Part shown: positions 10,024 to 20,657 of the stretch, piece after piece
Layout of the letters: each line of letters begins with the position of its first letter
Position numbering within the stretch: the first letter of the stretch is position 1
Assembly (NCBI RefSeq): GCF_000219625.1
Contig: NC_018218.1
Coordinates: forward strand, 1,302,001-1,366,000
Direction: 5' to 3'
DNA: 64,000 nucleotides
Source: Zymoseptoria tritici IPO323
Taxonomy: Eukaryota > Ascomycota > Dothideomycetes > Mycosphaerellales > Mycosphaerellaceae
Translations under genes and position numbers: made by a program
Notes under the pieces: model-generated
Databases searched by the model: none
Told to the model about the DNA's origin: nothing
Seen by the model: the letters and a program-made list of their open reading frames with translations, nothing else

Positions 10024-11253
10024 TCAATGCTTTTCACCATCGAAGACAATCTTGCTCCGCCCAACCATCTCCTTTTCCAGCAGCTCCAGACTTGTCCTCA
10101 CCATCTCCTTCGAATGGAACGAAACCCCCAATTCCTGGCTGGTGAACCAGCTCGCCCGATCCATATTCCCACTTCCAAACACCACAATCTCGTCGTCCAC
10201 CGCTGTGAACTTCAAATGCGACTGCACGGGCTCCGTCATCCCTTTCGTCCTTTCCTTCCGCGGTTCGTAGTACGATATGTGCAAGAGTCCAGGCTTTCGA
10301 CAACCAGCCTCCTCGTCCAGCGGCCGACTACGTAACCGTTCATATGTGCGTATCAATCTCTTGACGCATCGCGACGTCATAGTCCCTGCTGTGACGAGCT
10401 GCTCCAGTATCATGAGCCTTTCGCTTGTGGTGACACGAACGTCGACTCCTCGTTCGAGAGCAGCAAAAAGAGCGTCCAGAACAGGTGGACAGGTCAAGTT
10501 GGGAGTCTGAATGAAAATGCTTCGTCTGGCATGGTTGAAGAGCTCAAGGAGTTCGGTGTTCAGGGGTGTTTGTGGCGGTGGCGGGCAGTTCTGCCAGGGG
10601 AGACGGAAGTTGGGATTGCGGTGATGGGGCGAGGGGAGGAACTTGCACATGAGGTTCGCGAGTTGGGGTATTGACTCATGAGATGGGAGCGGTTTGGGTG
10701 CGTCGTTGCGGTCTGCGGTACTCGCCCAGTGATTGTTCCAGAATGTTGTGAATTGCTGAACGACCGGACCGGTCATGTGCACGCATCCTTCGAACCATTC
10801 CTCCCATGAGACATTACAGCTTGGTAGGAAAACCTCGCGGTTGTCGATGATGACAAACTTGGGGTGCCAGACGCTGAATGGTAAGAAGAAGATGCTTTTG
10901 ATCTCCAGGTCAAGTCCGGATATATCGTTCTTCCCAGGCAGCCCGAGTTTCTTCTGCCATGTCGAAGCATCGTATGTATGTCCTTCCGGAGATCGAGTGT
11001 GAAATAGCTTCTGGAGTAAGGAGCATGATGAGAAACCAATCCGGACTTTGATCTTCGTCTTCCTCTGCAGAGCCGCGTTGCTGAGCTTTACAAGGCTCTC
11101 GTTCAATGCATCTTTGCTCTTGGAGGCTGCCCAGAAGCATGTTACGAATTTGATCTCATGCTGTGCGGACTCGATGGCCGGGAGAATTGTCGATTGGAAA
11201 ATCTGATATCCTGTCCCGTAGACGATGTTGTGAACGTCGGCCCGGGAGTCCAT
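10024..11253 (-). CDS. Phospholipase D-like phosphodiesterase with two HKD motifs
   Basis: A 409-aa protein with two complete HxKxxxxD motifs: HPKFVIID at residues 130-137 and HLKFTAVD at 346-353, each followed by the expected Asn/Ser and Gly residues (GSGNMDRASW). Two such motifs form one active site in the PLD superfamily, which includes cardiolipin synthases, phosphatidylserine synthases and nucleases. There is no signal peptide, clear membrane helix or PX/PH domain, so it resembles the small fungal PLD-like proteins more than classical Spo14-type PLD. Substrate is unknown. It is divergent from the BTB gene at 11719. Confidence 0.85.
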   Translation of the reverse strand: MDSRADVHNIVYGTGYQIFQSTILPAIESAQHEIKFVTCFWAASKSKDALNESLVKLSNAALQRKTKIKVRIGFSSCSLLQKLFHTRSPEGHTYDASTWQKKLGLPGKNDISGLDLEIKSIFFLPFSVWHPKFVIIDNREVFLPSCNVSWEEWFEGCVHMTGPVVQQFTTFWNNHWASTADRNDAPKPLPSHESIPQLANLMCKFLPSPHHRNPNFRLPWQNCPPPPQTPLNTELLELFNHARRSIFIQTPNLTCPPVLDALFAALERGVDVRVTTSERLMILEQLVTAGTMTSRCVKRLIRTYERLRSRPLDEEAGCRKPGLLHISYYEPRKERTKGMTEPVQSHLKFTAVDDEIVVFGSGNMDRASWFTSQELGVSFHSKEMVRTSLELLEKEMVGRSKIVFDGEKH

Positions 11254-11718
11254 CTAGTGGAGGAGGTTGAAGAGATGGTCTGATGTTTGGAGTCGACTGC
11301 ATGTTGGTGGTGAGGCGATGCGCACCAATCAGATCTCGAGTTTCACTTCTTCTCACCATCCCTGCTTTGCCACTACTAGTCACTAGACCAAGGTCATGCA
11401 GGCACCTCGGGCGGGCCTTTTGACGTGCCACCAACGAGCCACTGGATGTGAGAGAACGAGAGCTCCGTGGCAGAGTTCTGGCCATGGCCGACGAAGACTC
11501 TGACAAGATGTTGGAGTCCTTCGATAGCCTGAGGTCTACGAGAAACATGCCATGAACGACGTCCAAGCATAAGCAAAGCGTGAGTCGGAGTACACCGCCC
11601 GAGGAGCGAAGAAAGAGGAGCCATCTCTCGAGTTCAGCGCACGTCTCGACGAGATACCGCATCGCATGGGACGACTCATCTCGCAATTGCTGGCTACGAC
11701 GCAGAAAGAGGTCTCCAA
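11254..11718. other. Divergent intergenic region (PLD-like / BTB)
   Basis: 465 bp holding the promoters of two divergent genes. I see no further gene and no distinctive motif. Confidence 0.5.
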
Positions 11719-13374
11719 ATGGTGTCCCACCACGCGCCGCCATATGCTCCCTCTGAGCCTCCCATATCCGCACCACGAGCCTCGTCTGTGATCTCCGGAC
11801 GATCGGCGACACGACGACATCGACATGCGCGCACCCACTTTGGTGGATCGAGTTCACATCTACCACAAAATGAATTCCCGGTCTTCTCTCACACCGGCGA
11901 TGTAGAGATTGTGGTTCGGAAGGCAAGTGGCAGGAAAGAGATGAAGTATGTCCTACACAGGCTCATTCTGAGTCAGTGCTCGGGCTTCTTCGAGGCTGGT
12001 ACAAGAGCAGAATGGGGCGGGAGGGCTATAGACGAGGGTCCTGGTAGCGTGGGAGGGAGTCTTGCGCGCATCAGTGAGGTGGAAAGCATGACTGCTGGGA
12101 GCAGCTCTCGGATGAGCAGTCAAGAGCGGAGACCATCGTATGAACAGAACGGCCGGAGATGGAATTACGAGCTGGACTGGGCGTCCGCAGGAGACGACGA
12201 CGTACCCATGCTGGTACAGAAGGACGGCACATCGCAATCGATATTTGGCGACTATGCTGGCCATCCACCCCCTGTGCGAAATAAGCCTCCAGCATCGAGT
12301 GAGAACTTCTTCCGAAGTGTGACAAACTTCACCTCGTTGAGCTTGAACGACAGGCCATCACCAAGTGGACCGCCGGAGCCAGGTGACGAGATCCTCAAGG
12401 ACTACGACAATCTGTTCCGAACGATGTACAATCATCCGCCGAATCTTGACACGATCAATATTGCCACTGCGTACACTGAGTGCAAAGCGCTGCTACACCT
12501 CGCCGACATGTACGACGCTTTAGAAATCGTCGGCAGCAGAGTCGACCATCATCTCTTGCGATTTGGCGTGAGACTGTTCAAGCAGATCGCCAAATATCCA
12601 CCGTCGTATCTGAAGCTGGGCTACTTGGCGAGGTCAAAGACAATCTTCACGGAAGCGATGATTCACGTGGTCGGACAGTGGCCTCTGGCTGCTCCACAAC
12701 TACGAGGCCAGGTGGAGACAAGTGTAATGGAGATTATCGAGGACAAAGTCGACGAGCTCAAGGAGATCGAGGAGAAGGTGGAGTCAAAACTATGGCGACT
12801 GAACCTTTCGACAAGTCGAGGCGAACGAGTCACTCCCACGAACGACTTCTTGAGTTGGCTTGCAATATCACTCTTCCGACAATGGCTCGCAGAAAATACC
12901 ACTCTAGCGCCGACAGGCATACTCAAAGACAACGGCGCAAGGCCGGCGTCCAATACAATCAGCCAACAGTCCAGTACGCGCGGAGCCAGCAGAAGCAGCA
13001 ACCATCTCGCCTCTCAGCGAGGAAGTTCACGTGCACAAGCCCAACAACCACCTCCCCCTCCTCCACCCATCAACACCGGCAGAATCTACCGTCTAATCGG
13101 CTCCAGCGACCCTTCGGCCTACCTCAACCGCGACGAATTGAAACGTTTCCTCAAATCCCCCGGCTCGCAACTCGGCATCGATCTGTACAATCGCGACAAC
13201 CTCAAACGCTTCGAGCGACGGGTGGATGAGGTCAAGAACTTGGCGCGAGATGTGGTCAAGCCGCTCATGCGGAATTTTCTGGAATTGGATCTGAGAGACT
13301 TTGGACCAACGGGCTTGGGGTATTTGACATGTACGAGGATTGAGGCGAGGGATTTGCCGTGGGAAGAAATATGA
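11719..13374 (+). CDS. BTB/POZ-domain protein
   Basis: A single-exon protein of 551 aa. After about 50 low-complexity residues, a BTB-like start is seen: GDVEIVVRKASGRKEMKYVLHRLILSQCSGFFEAG, with the typical H-x3-L-x3-S-x2-F core. It is split by a roughly 130-residue disordered Ser/Arg-rich insert, and the domain resumes near DYDNLFRTMYNHPPNLDTINIATAYTECKALLHLADMYD, which resembles the second half of fungal BTB domains. The C-terminal half has charged helical segments and a proline stretch (about residue 435). BTB domains mediate dimerisation and often Cullin-3 recruitment. The partner and role here are unknown. Confidence 0.72.
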   Translation: MVSHHAPPYAPSEPPISAPRASSVISGRSATRRHRHARTHFGGSSSHLPQNEFPVFSHTGDVEIVVRKASGRKEMKYVLHRLILSQCSGFFEAGTRAEWGGRAIDEGPGSVGGSLARISEVESMTAGSSSRMSSQERRPSYEQNGRRWNYELDWASAGDDDVPMLVQKDGTSQSIFGDYAGHPPPVRNKPPASSENFFRSVTNFTSLSLNDRPSPSGPPEPGDEILKDYDNLFRTMYNHPPNLDTINIATAYTECKALLHLADMYDALEIVGSRVDHHLLRFGVRLFKQIAKYPPSYLKLGYLARSKTIFTEAMIHVVGQWPLAAPQLRGQVETSVMEIIEDKVDELKEIEEKVESKLWRLNLSTSRGERVTPTNDFLSWLAISLFRQWLAENTTLAPTGILKDNGARPASNTISQQSSTRGASRSSNHLASQRGSSRAQAQQPPPPPPPINTGRIYRLIGSSDPSAYLNRDELKRFLKSPGSQLGIDLYNRDNLKRFERRVDEVKNLARDVVKPLMRNFLELDLRDFGPTGLGYLTCTRIEARDLPWEEI

Positions 13375-13656
13375 TTTTGACGATTTATGGAGATACCCAT
13401 GAGGCGCGGGAACCTGCTTGTAGCTGATGATTGCGAATGAGACGAAATTTTCGAGATCCAATTCAGAATCCAGTGAGGATGACCCACTTTCATTGGTGTC
13501 TCATGCTTCTGTGCTTGTATCTTTATCTGTAATGGTGTTCAAAGCCACGGGACTGGCTGCGAGGGTATTGCATTATCATATAGGCCAGTTGCGTCTCTGG
13601 CGTCGTTGACACATGGATCGAAGGTGTCCGTACGGTGCAGAGTCATTGCAGTCATC

Positions 13657-15532
13657 TCAGACCAGCTTTCCTCTTCCACCACGCTTGCCAGGACCAGCAG
13701 GCTCCCCAATCTCACTGATGCCGCCTGCGCTTGTAGTCCTGCTCATGGGCTCAGCACCCGCCAACAGTCGCCCATTAAGCGCCGCGGTCATGCTGCTCCC
13801 AGGCAGACCTAGTGTATTCGTAGCTTTCAGTCTCGACTCGATCTGCGCAACGACTGGTAGGAGCGGTGCGAAGCCAGTCCTAGCCTCGCGGTCTACACCA
13901 CGCTTGTCGATCAATGCTCCTGGTCCGGTCTCCAGCTGCGGTAAGCGATACGGTGCCTGTACGCCAGAGATTCCCAATGCCTGGTCCAGAAGTTGTTTGC
14001 GCATTTCGCGAGCCTCCTCAGCCACCATTGAGCTCGATTCTGCGTCTTCCTCTGCTTGACCGGAAAAGTCGGCACCTGCACGTCGCATCATCTCGAAGTC
14101 GTTCTCCATGTCAAGACTGTTGACCGCTGGAGGCGCCGGAGCACCGGACTTCTCGCTTCTAGTGACAGCATGGAACGGCGGCGCGACAGGAGTGAAAGGG
14201 TTCTCTCGAATGACAGGTGCGGAAGAAGATGCTGCAGCTGCCGCATTTGCAAGATCGGAGAGTGCGGCAAGTGGATTGGCACGAGCACCACCTCGTGTCA
14301 GCACTTGGTGGGACGCGGTTCGTTCCATGTCGGGTGCAGCAGGTGGTGGTGATCCGGCCGTCGTACCGTCCGCCATCTCCTGGTCCACGGACAGCTCTGC
14401 GGATTCAATCACCTCGCCATCGACCGAGGGCACTGCAGTCCCGTTTGTATTCGAAGCTTGATCTTGCACCTGTTGTGGTTGGTGGAAGTACTTGTAGGTA
14501 GCCACCTTAGCCGTGTCCGTAGCCATCGCAAGCTCTTTCTCCGTGAATAAGTTGTCCAGACTGTACGCCGGTGCCTCGAATTGTGTGTATTCTCGTTGAA
14601 CCCTTGCGTTCTTAAATGGACTTCTTCCACCAGCGAGCGCTGCCATTGGTGATTCGTTTCCGGCCTGCTCGTCGTCGGCAGGATTCAGTTTGCGCTTCTT
14701 TTTCCCATTCTCTCCAGCTTCTACGACTGGTCCTGGACTGCCACCGCGATGGTGCCGCAAATGTCGTGTCCGCTTGTTGACCGCTGTGCCGTTGTGACCT
14801 GGTGAACCAGGATTGTTTCCAATGCTGAAATGGTTTGGATGGAGAAGCATAGCATTGCTGTCTGCGATGTCGAGTTGTTCCTTGTCGCGCAGAAGTTGGC
14901 CTCGCTTCTTGTTGAGGGATGATATCAGGCGTGCTCGAATGGTTTGTGAGAGGGCTTTGTGCTCTTCTTCGGCTTGATGGAGGCGTTGTTGATACAGTCG
15001 TTCGAGTTCAGCGAGCGAGGTTTCGTATCCATTCTGGGATGAGTGGTCAGTAGTTGCTTGCTAGACTGGTCGAATGGCCTCGACTCACATGCAATGCCGT
15101 CAAGTCTGCATCTCGCTCCTCTACAGCTGCGTTGACCTCGCGAACGAACTCTGTATACCGCCTGCCTGCCAGACTCCAGTAATCATTTTTTGAGGCCTCA
15201 TCGGCAGGAAGATTGACTCCACCAATTCCATTCACGTCGCCTTTCATAATGTCCTCCACCAGCGCACGAATGTCTTCGTGGCTGTCTTCTAGCACCCCCT
15301 CTGCAGTGTATGGATCAGCCCGCAGGACCATGGTCATGTCGACCTGTACGCCTTGTAATTGAGCACGGTAGTGCTGGTTTTGATTTGCCGAAAACGAGCT
15401 GATCATGCCCTGGAGTCGTTCCATGATGCGATTTCGGCGGACATCGCGCTTCGTGAGCGGTTGGTGGTGCGGTTGTGGTGAGGGCGACGGTTCGTTCATG
15501 AATGACGGCGAGCCATGGCGTGCGATCGCCAT
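13657..15532 (-). CDS. Sds3-like histone deacetylase complex subunit
   Basis: Exon 1 is 15532-15089 and exon 2 is 15033-13657, joined in phase 0, giving 606 aa. The start at 15532 is preferred over an upstream in-frame ATG at 15721 because the protein then begins MAIARHGSPSF and soon reaches the conserved TKRDVRRNRIMERLQGM block. The Sds3-like region (about residues 25-210) includes HYRAQLQGVQVDMTMVLRADPY, RRYTEFVREVNAAVEERD and a long charged coiled coil (ETSLAELERLYQQRLHQAEEEHK) ending in KEQLDIADSNAMLLHPN. Later segments, SQFEAPAYSLDNLFTEKELA-like, also fit fungal orthologues. Sds3 proteins are structural subunits of the Rpd3/Sin3 deacetylase complex and act in chromatin repression. Assignment is by remembered family pattern. 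Confidence 0.68.
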
Positions 15533-16093
15533 GATGGCTGAGGTTCTGGGTCGCAGTCTTGCAGTCGATCTGATCAAGTCGCGAAGTTGTGTCGAGGTTG
15601 AAGAGCGTTCGAGGAGTAGCGGAGTAGCGGAGCTCGCAGTGGATGCTGAAAGCGTTTGATCGTTCACAAAAGCGTCGCTGTGAGGTTTACGTTGAGAAAA
15701 AAAGGGTTCTCGATCGTTCAAGGTTTAGCAATGTAAGGTCTCGCTCAGAGGATCAATCGCAAGCAAGCACAAAACTCCACACCGTCGTCTGTATGAGAGG
15801 GATCATGTGAAGCGTGCTCGGCGATCTTGAAGCACTTTCGCGCCGGCTTTGGAACCTCGTCACGGCGGCTCTTCCCGCACTTTAGTGCTAAGGTACCACT
15901 CTTTGACTTTCACTCTTCTTCGTCTTTACATCGACACTCCGTCTGACAACATCACCAACCGCAGTGTTGATGGACGCGGCGTCTAGCCAACCGGCGCACA
16001 GGTCGACGCTTTCTCACCGGGAATTTCATGCGCGCTACTGAACATGCGCAAACAGATGACCACGCTAACACGTCCGCCACAGATTGAGATACG

Positions 16094-16492
16094 ATGCGCA
16101 CTTTCACTCCGTGCGTCTTCAAGATATCCAGTCTTCGGCCGACGATGCGATCCCAGACCCTCCCTGCTCAGACCGTCAAGGTTGAAGCGAGCATAGCATC
16201 CCGCTGGGACGACCTCGCTGAGCCCGTTGTTCGTCCTCAGTGGGTGACAGCTTTGTCGACGCATTGGAGCGACTCGCTTCCTAATGGGCTCCAATCGGCG
16301 AAGGAGCTGTGCGAAGATCGGGTACAATCGACATTACGCGCTGCACGTAAGTTCTGATCGAGCCGTACGAGCTGACTTGCCTTCTGAGCCTGTTTCCGCG
16401 CCGGCGACAAATCTTGCGTGAAGCACGCTTTCATCGCCGCTTCGAAAGCGACATGTGATCGTTTCGGTATCTTTTCGCGAGTCGTCTCCTAA
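16094..16492 (+). CDS. Weak candidate for a small two-exon gene
   Basis: An 84-codon open frame from 16094 runs into a consensus donor (GTAAGT at 16347). A branch-like CTGAC and an AG at 16388 follow. Splicing 16347-16388 (42 nt, short even for fungi) joins to a further open stretch ending at TAA 16490-16492, giving 118 aa. The product has no recognisable domain. The only support is the donor, the branch and the preserved frame, so it may be a chance ORF. Confidence 0.2.
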
Positions 16493-17003
16493 TCCGGCGG
16501 CCCTCTGTCTTTCCGTGTGACCTCGACAGCTCCATCCCGCAACCGAGCAAAACGACACGTTGAAGAATGTGGCACTCCAGTTTATCACCAGCTGCAGTCA
16601 AAAGCGCATCGCAACCAGGTCAGAGCTCCGGGGGAGCATTGCCATCGTATGCTTAACCGCCAGCAGAATTCTCCGACTGGGCAACTTTGGCCTTGTGCGA
16701 CCGGGCGCGTAAATGCGGAGATGTTGGCTGATTACTGCAGTGGGTCATTGGGATCCTCCTCTGTGGATGCAAGTGGAGATGTGCTGCTCCGAGTGGTAGC
16801 ACGGTTGTCCACGGCTCGCGCATCCCTTCAGCACCGTTTGAGGTGTCTGTATGCTGACGGCATGCCTGGACTCGAGAGTGCAGACCTCAGCGGACAGTAA
16901 TCGATCTTTGAATCCCATTGCATTGCTGCTCAAAGTCTACAGCTCTTCGCTGCGCACTCATGGAGGCCACATGACCTGGCCGTCCGCTAACCTGCTCAAA
17001 CAC

Positions 17004-17015
17004 TTTTATATAAAG
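17004..17015 (+). promoter_or_regulatory. Orphan TATA box
   Basis: TTTATATAAAGC is a strong TATA element, but only a 10-codon frame follows within 100 bp. No gene is assigned to it. Confidence 0.3.
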
Positions 17016-17957
17016 CAAGGCGTGTTGCAGCATTCAAGCTGGTCTCGCCATACAGCATACCCCGCCATAAGCAATGCGCGAAGTTGGTGAAGCTCTTCGT
17101 GCATAATGCCCACATGGCTAGTCGCGGACGTCCATGCTGGAAGCCTGCACTGCATGGCCGGTGGAACAAAGACACCTAAATTTAGGACGTTTTACGTCCC
17201 AATGCGGCTCTTTAGCTAGCCATTGTGCGCGGCGAACTGCGGCCTTTTGCTGCCAATAGCGCTTAGGCTGGCTCGATTGTGGCGTACTCAGGGCCTTCAT
17301 GCTCGACGACTCGCGACACCTGTTCTGGACTCTGGAGCATCCTGCCGCTTGTAGACGGAAGCGCAGGCAAAGCTCTGCTACACCCTACGAAGGAAACTCT
17401 CTCGTCGAAGCCGCTGAGTCGCGGCACCGAGCTCTGACTTCGATGAATCGCGAAGGAAGCTCGCCCGCCTCTACAGAGAACCAACAATGGACCCACCCAC
17501 CCTCCGATGGCGACACAGCAGCAACAAGGCAGTATACCACGCGACATGGCGCCACTCGCATATGCTTGGGTGCCGGTAGCTTCTGACACTCCCGTGCGGG
17601 AACAAATCGCCATGAGATCTGAAGAGACACTCCCAGCCTACGAATTGGTCGTTCAGATGAATTAAGCTCGAGTTACCGCTTTCATAGTCACAACCACGAC
17701 TAGTACCGGAGAGAATAGTCTTCGTTGACCTGGGTCAAAAACGCACAGGCCTGATAAACGGGGCCACGCGCCACCGCCAGGCTAATCGCTGATATGTATG
17801 TTGGCGGGTCTCATGCAGCATTCTCAAAAGATCCCGTCCGAGCTTGCTCATGGCTGACACCAAGAAACTTAGAGTGTTGGAATGGCACAGGAAGCGCTCA
17901 GGGCTCGTCTACTCGTCCAGATCATGATCTCAGGTCGAGAATCGTATAAATGATGTG

Positions 17958-17967
17958 GTATATAAAG
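17958..17967 (+). promoter_or_regulatory. TATA box of the DUF3455 gene
   Basis: GTATATAAAG lies 140 bp upstream of the ATG at 18107. It is followed by the C/A-rich leader and CT-rich stretch ending CTCAACA-ATG that is usual for highly expressed fungal genes. Confidence 0.5.
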
Positions 17968-18106
17968 TCGCGTGGACACCACGTTGTCAATGCACGACAA
18001 GGGAGCCCAGCACAATTCAAACACCTAGTCATCCGAATCTCCCAGCGCAACACCAACACATCGAACTTCTTTCTCTCCCGGTCGCCCACCTTCAACTTTC
18101 TCAACA

Positions 18107-18835
18107 ATGGCCCCTCTACTTCGATCTATCGTTGCACTAACATTGCTTACTTTTGTCTCCAATGCCCGGTGTTTGCCACAGTCTTCGGAACCCAAGCTGC
18201 CATTGAACGAGGTCGACAACTCCGGTGCAACTCCCTTGCCTCCACCTTCTGGAGCCCTCAAGCACGTTGTGCTCGGTGCAGGATTCCAGAACTACACTTG
18301 CACGACCGCCGGAACCTACGTTCAGAACGTGTCCCCAGCAGGCGCGTTTGCTCGGCTCTATGATATTACAGCCGAAGTCAGCAAATCGAAACGCGACCAC
18401 ATCACCAAAGCCACCTTGAAAGCCTTGGAGGCCTGCCTCAAGAAGACCAAGTGTAGTCCGAGCGCCAGCAACGGCTACTGCGACAACTGCTATCGCATGG
18501 GCGAGGCTTTTGCTCGGAGACAACCCGCTGGAGAACACTTTTTCGAGCAGGTCAATGGCACCCAAACACCAAACTTCGACATGTCGGGATCTGGCGACTA
18601 TCTTTCAGCCAAGAAGGTCGGTAGTGCCAAAGCGCCTAGCAGCGCTTACTCTGGAGCGAATAGACTTGGAGCGGTCGACTGGCTGTACCTCGTGGACAAT
18701 GCTAGCGGCCGTTCACATGGCATGTCGAGCGTTTATCGTGTCGAGACTGCGGGTGGTGTTGCGCCGAAGACCTGCAGCACGGCGGGGTCTTTGGTTCAAG
18801 TTCCGTATGCGGCGGAGTACTGGTTTTATGGCTAG
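18107..18835 (+). CDS. Secreted DUF3455 family protein
   Basis: A single-exon protein of 242 aa. Residues 1 to about 22 (MAPLLRSIVALTLLTFVSNA) form a signal peptide. The mature protein matches fungal DUF3455: GVLGAGFQNYTC-like start, GAFARLYDIT, HFFEQVNGTQTPNFDM, KAPSSAYSGANRLGAVDWLYL, and the C-terminal VYRVETAGGVAPKTC with VPYAAEYWFYG. Several cysteines are available for disulfides. The family is common among extracellular proteins of plant-associated and saprotrophic fungi, with no assigned activity. A good TATA box lies upstream. Confidence 0.88.
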   Translation: MAPLLRSIVALTLLTFVSNARCLPQSSEPKLPLNEVDNSGATPLPPPSGALKHVVLGAGFQNYTCTTAGTYVQNVSPAGAFARLYDITAEVSKSKRDHITKATLKALEACLKKTKCSPSASNGYCDNCYRMGEAFARRQPAGEHFFEQVNGTQTPNFDMSGSGDYLSAKKVGSAKAPSSAYSGANRLGAVDWLYLVDNASGRSHGMSSVYRVETAGGVAPKTCSTAGSLVQVPYAAEYWFYG

Positions 18836-20657
18836 CATGGGGACGACCATTGGGAGGCGACTGTACAGTCTGTTCAGATGTCAGTGTTTCAGTATTCGGG
18901 TATGGGTCTTGGGAGGTGGGATATCTTGTTGCGCGGCATTGGGAAGATGGTTGTCGATACTCACGGGAGGCTGTCTACGTCGATATGTTGCATGGCGTCA
19001 ATAGAATGTACATATAAACGCAGATGACTCGAATGCCATCGAAATTCTGAGCTCCTCTTTTGACTTGCATAGTTGCGTCCAAACTTGTTCCTCTCGCGAA
19101 AATTGGTATCGAGCAAATCGATACGCGGACAGCGACACGTTGACAATTCGAGGTTTGAAGGACGGCGGCAAGAAAGCTGTGGCTGCGAAGAAGGGAAGAG
19201 CAACCAGGATCAGCGGATCCGAGCTTTTCCCACGCCACCAAGAACCCCGGAACATCGACCTCGACCTCGTCGCTCCCATGTTGTTCTACGATATCACCTA
19301 CCAGGAACGCGAGCAACTGGTGCATTGCTACTGAGTTCGCGCCTCGAACGCACGTCGTCGGGTTATGGAAGCTCTCATCTGCTGCTAGACTGGGACGCTG
19401 CGGGTGGACGAGATTGTCCAAGAGACCCCGTTTCAGTACATTCTGCCTCTCGCTCGACTCATCTTTCCAGTGCGCTTCGCCAAGGACGTTTATTCGGCAG
19501 CTCGCATAGCCAGCTAGATGAAGCATGGCATCGCATTCGCATGCATGCACGAGGACCTCGTTGTCCGAGACATCCGCGGCGTTTTCCAGCGCCGACCGAG
19601 AGTCGAAGCATCAATCCTCGGACGGCTAGCTTGCCTTGAGACGTCCTGCTGCCATGCAGCTGCCGAGGCGGCGAGGCCAACTCAAGAACCTCGACCATCG
19701 CAGATCACGCCAACGATTTGTGAACGGGCAAAGTCTCGTCAGAACCGGAAAACAGTCAGCATTCTGGGTTCCAGATTCTCCACACCATTCCTACTCGCTT
19801 GAATAAGCAGCGCCCTTCACATGGTGGCTGACGCCTTTCACGCCTTCGACGACAGTCGAATGATCGGCGCGGATGGCTTCGAACCGTGCATGACAATTTC
19901 TTGACATCGACATATTGCAGTCTACTGAGTCCTGAGTCCTGACGCTGCTTGGAGACGCAGAAGGGGTGCGTGAACTTTGGAAATGGAGCTTGTGCTGGTC
20001 CCATCAAGCTCAACGCAATCGAAGGAGAGGTGCGAACGAACCAGGTTACAGCCTCGGCTGGTATGATGTTGAGGTCGACAACAGGTCTCCATGCTACTGT
20101 GCTATAGAAATGTCGTGCACTAACGCAAGCCACAGTGCGGAGAAATCAGGAGAACAACCCCCCCCGTGGGGTGTCCCCGAGGCAATTCATGAGCAACTTG
20201 ACGACTGGGCATCGGAACTTTCCACTACTTGGACCATAGCCTCGAGCCTACGACCTACTTTAACCATGAACTAGACTGAAGTAGCAAACGTGTTTGGCAA
20301 GCTTATCGTTCCTGCAAGCTTCTCGACTGCCGCATCCAATGACAGACCGTGAATTACCAGAGTGCTTTTGAATATACCAAGGCAACGCTGCGATCGACAG
20401 AGACATCGCTCTGCTATCACCTGCCAACACCTGTAGTACTGGCACGCTTGACCATATGAGGGAGGTGTCAGGCTGGTGATGACTGCAACTAGCAATACGG
20501 TTCGGGCGGTGTCGTGCAACCATCTGCTCAATCCAGGAAAGTAGGCAGTTTGACTGTCTACAAGAGCCGTGGTCTACCCACGTGTGATTGTAGCTCAACT
20601 CCTTACACCGTCTCATCATCATCAAAACCATCCTGGATTGACCGATCACCAGTCATC
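18836..20657. other. Gene-poor interval upstream of the peroxygenase gene
   Basis: About 1.8 kb with no confident gene. One doubtful candidate lies at 19065-19517. The last 100 bp before 20658 are the likely leader of the peroxygenase gene (ending CCAGTCATC-ATG). Confidence 0.5.
19065..19517 (+). CDS. Doubtful two-exon gene or pseudogene, unknown product
   Basis: In one frame the plus strand reads protein-like sequence on both sides of two stops: before them IDLDLVAPMLFYDITYQERE, after them VDEIVQETPFQYILPLARL. A GT-AG intron at 19320-19388 (69 nt, weak donor GTGCAT) would remove both stops and give 127 aa ending at TAG 19515-19517. No family is recognised. If the intron is not real, the locus is a decayed gene. 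A long antisense frame overlaps it. Confidence 0.2.

Larger units (their letters stand above)
15533..18106. other. Gene-poor interval of about 2.6 kb
   Basis: Between the Sds3-like gene and the DUF3455 gene no well-supported gene is seen. It contains one weak two-exon candidate (16094-16492), an orphan TATA box (17004-17015) and the promoter of the DUF3455 gene. Short open frames on both strands lack family resemblance. Confidence 0.5.

Noticed and set aside
18975..19550. 191-codon minus-strand frame
   Set aside because: No domain, no splice or promoter context; it overlaps the equally weak plus-strand candidate and neither can be affirmed.
19870..19890. tRNA B-box-like GGTTCGAAGCC on the minus strand
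   Set aside because: Flanking bases cannot pair into a T stem and no A box or acceptor stem is present.
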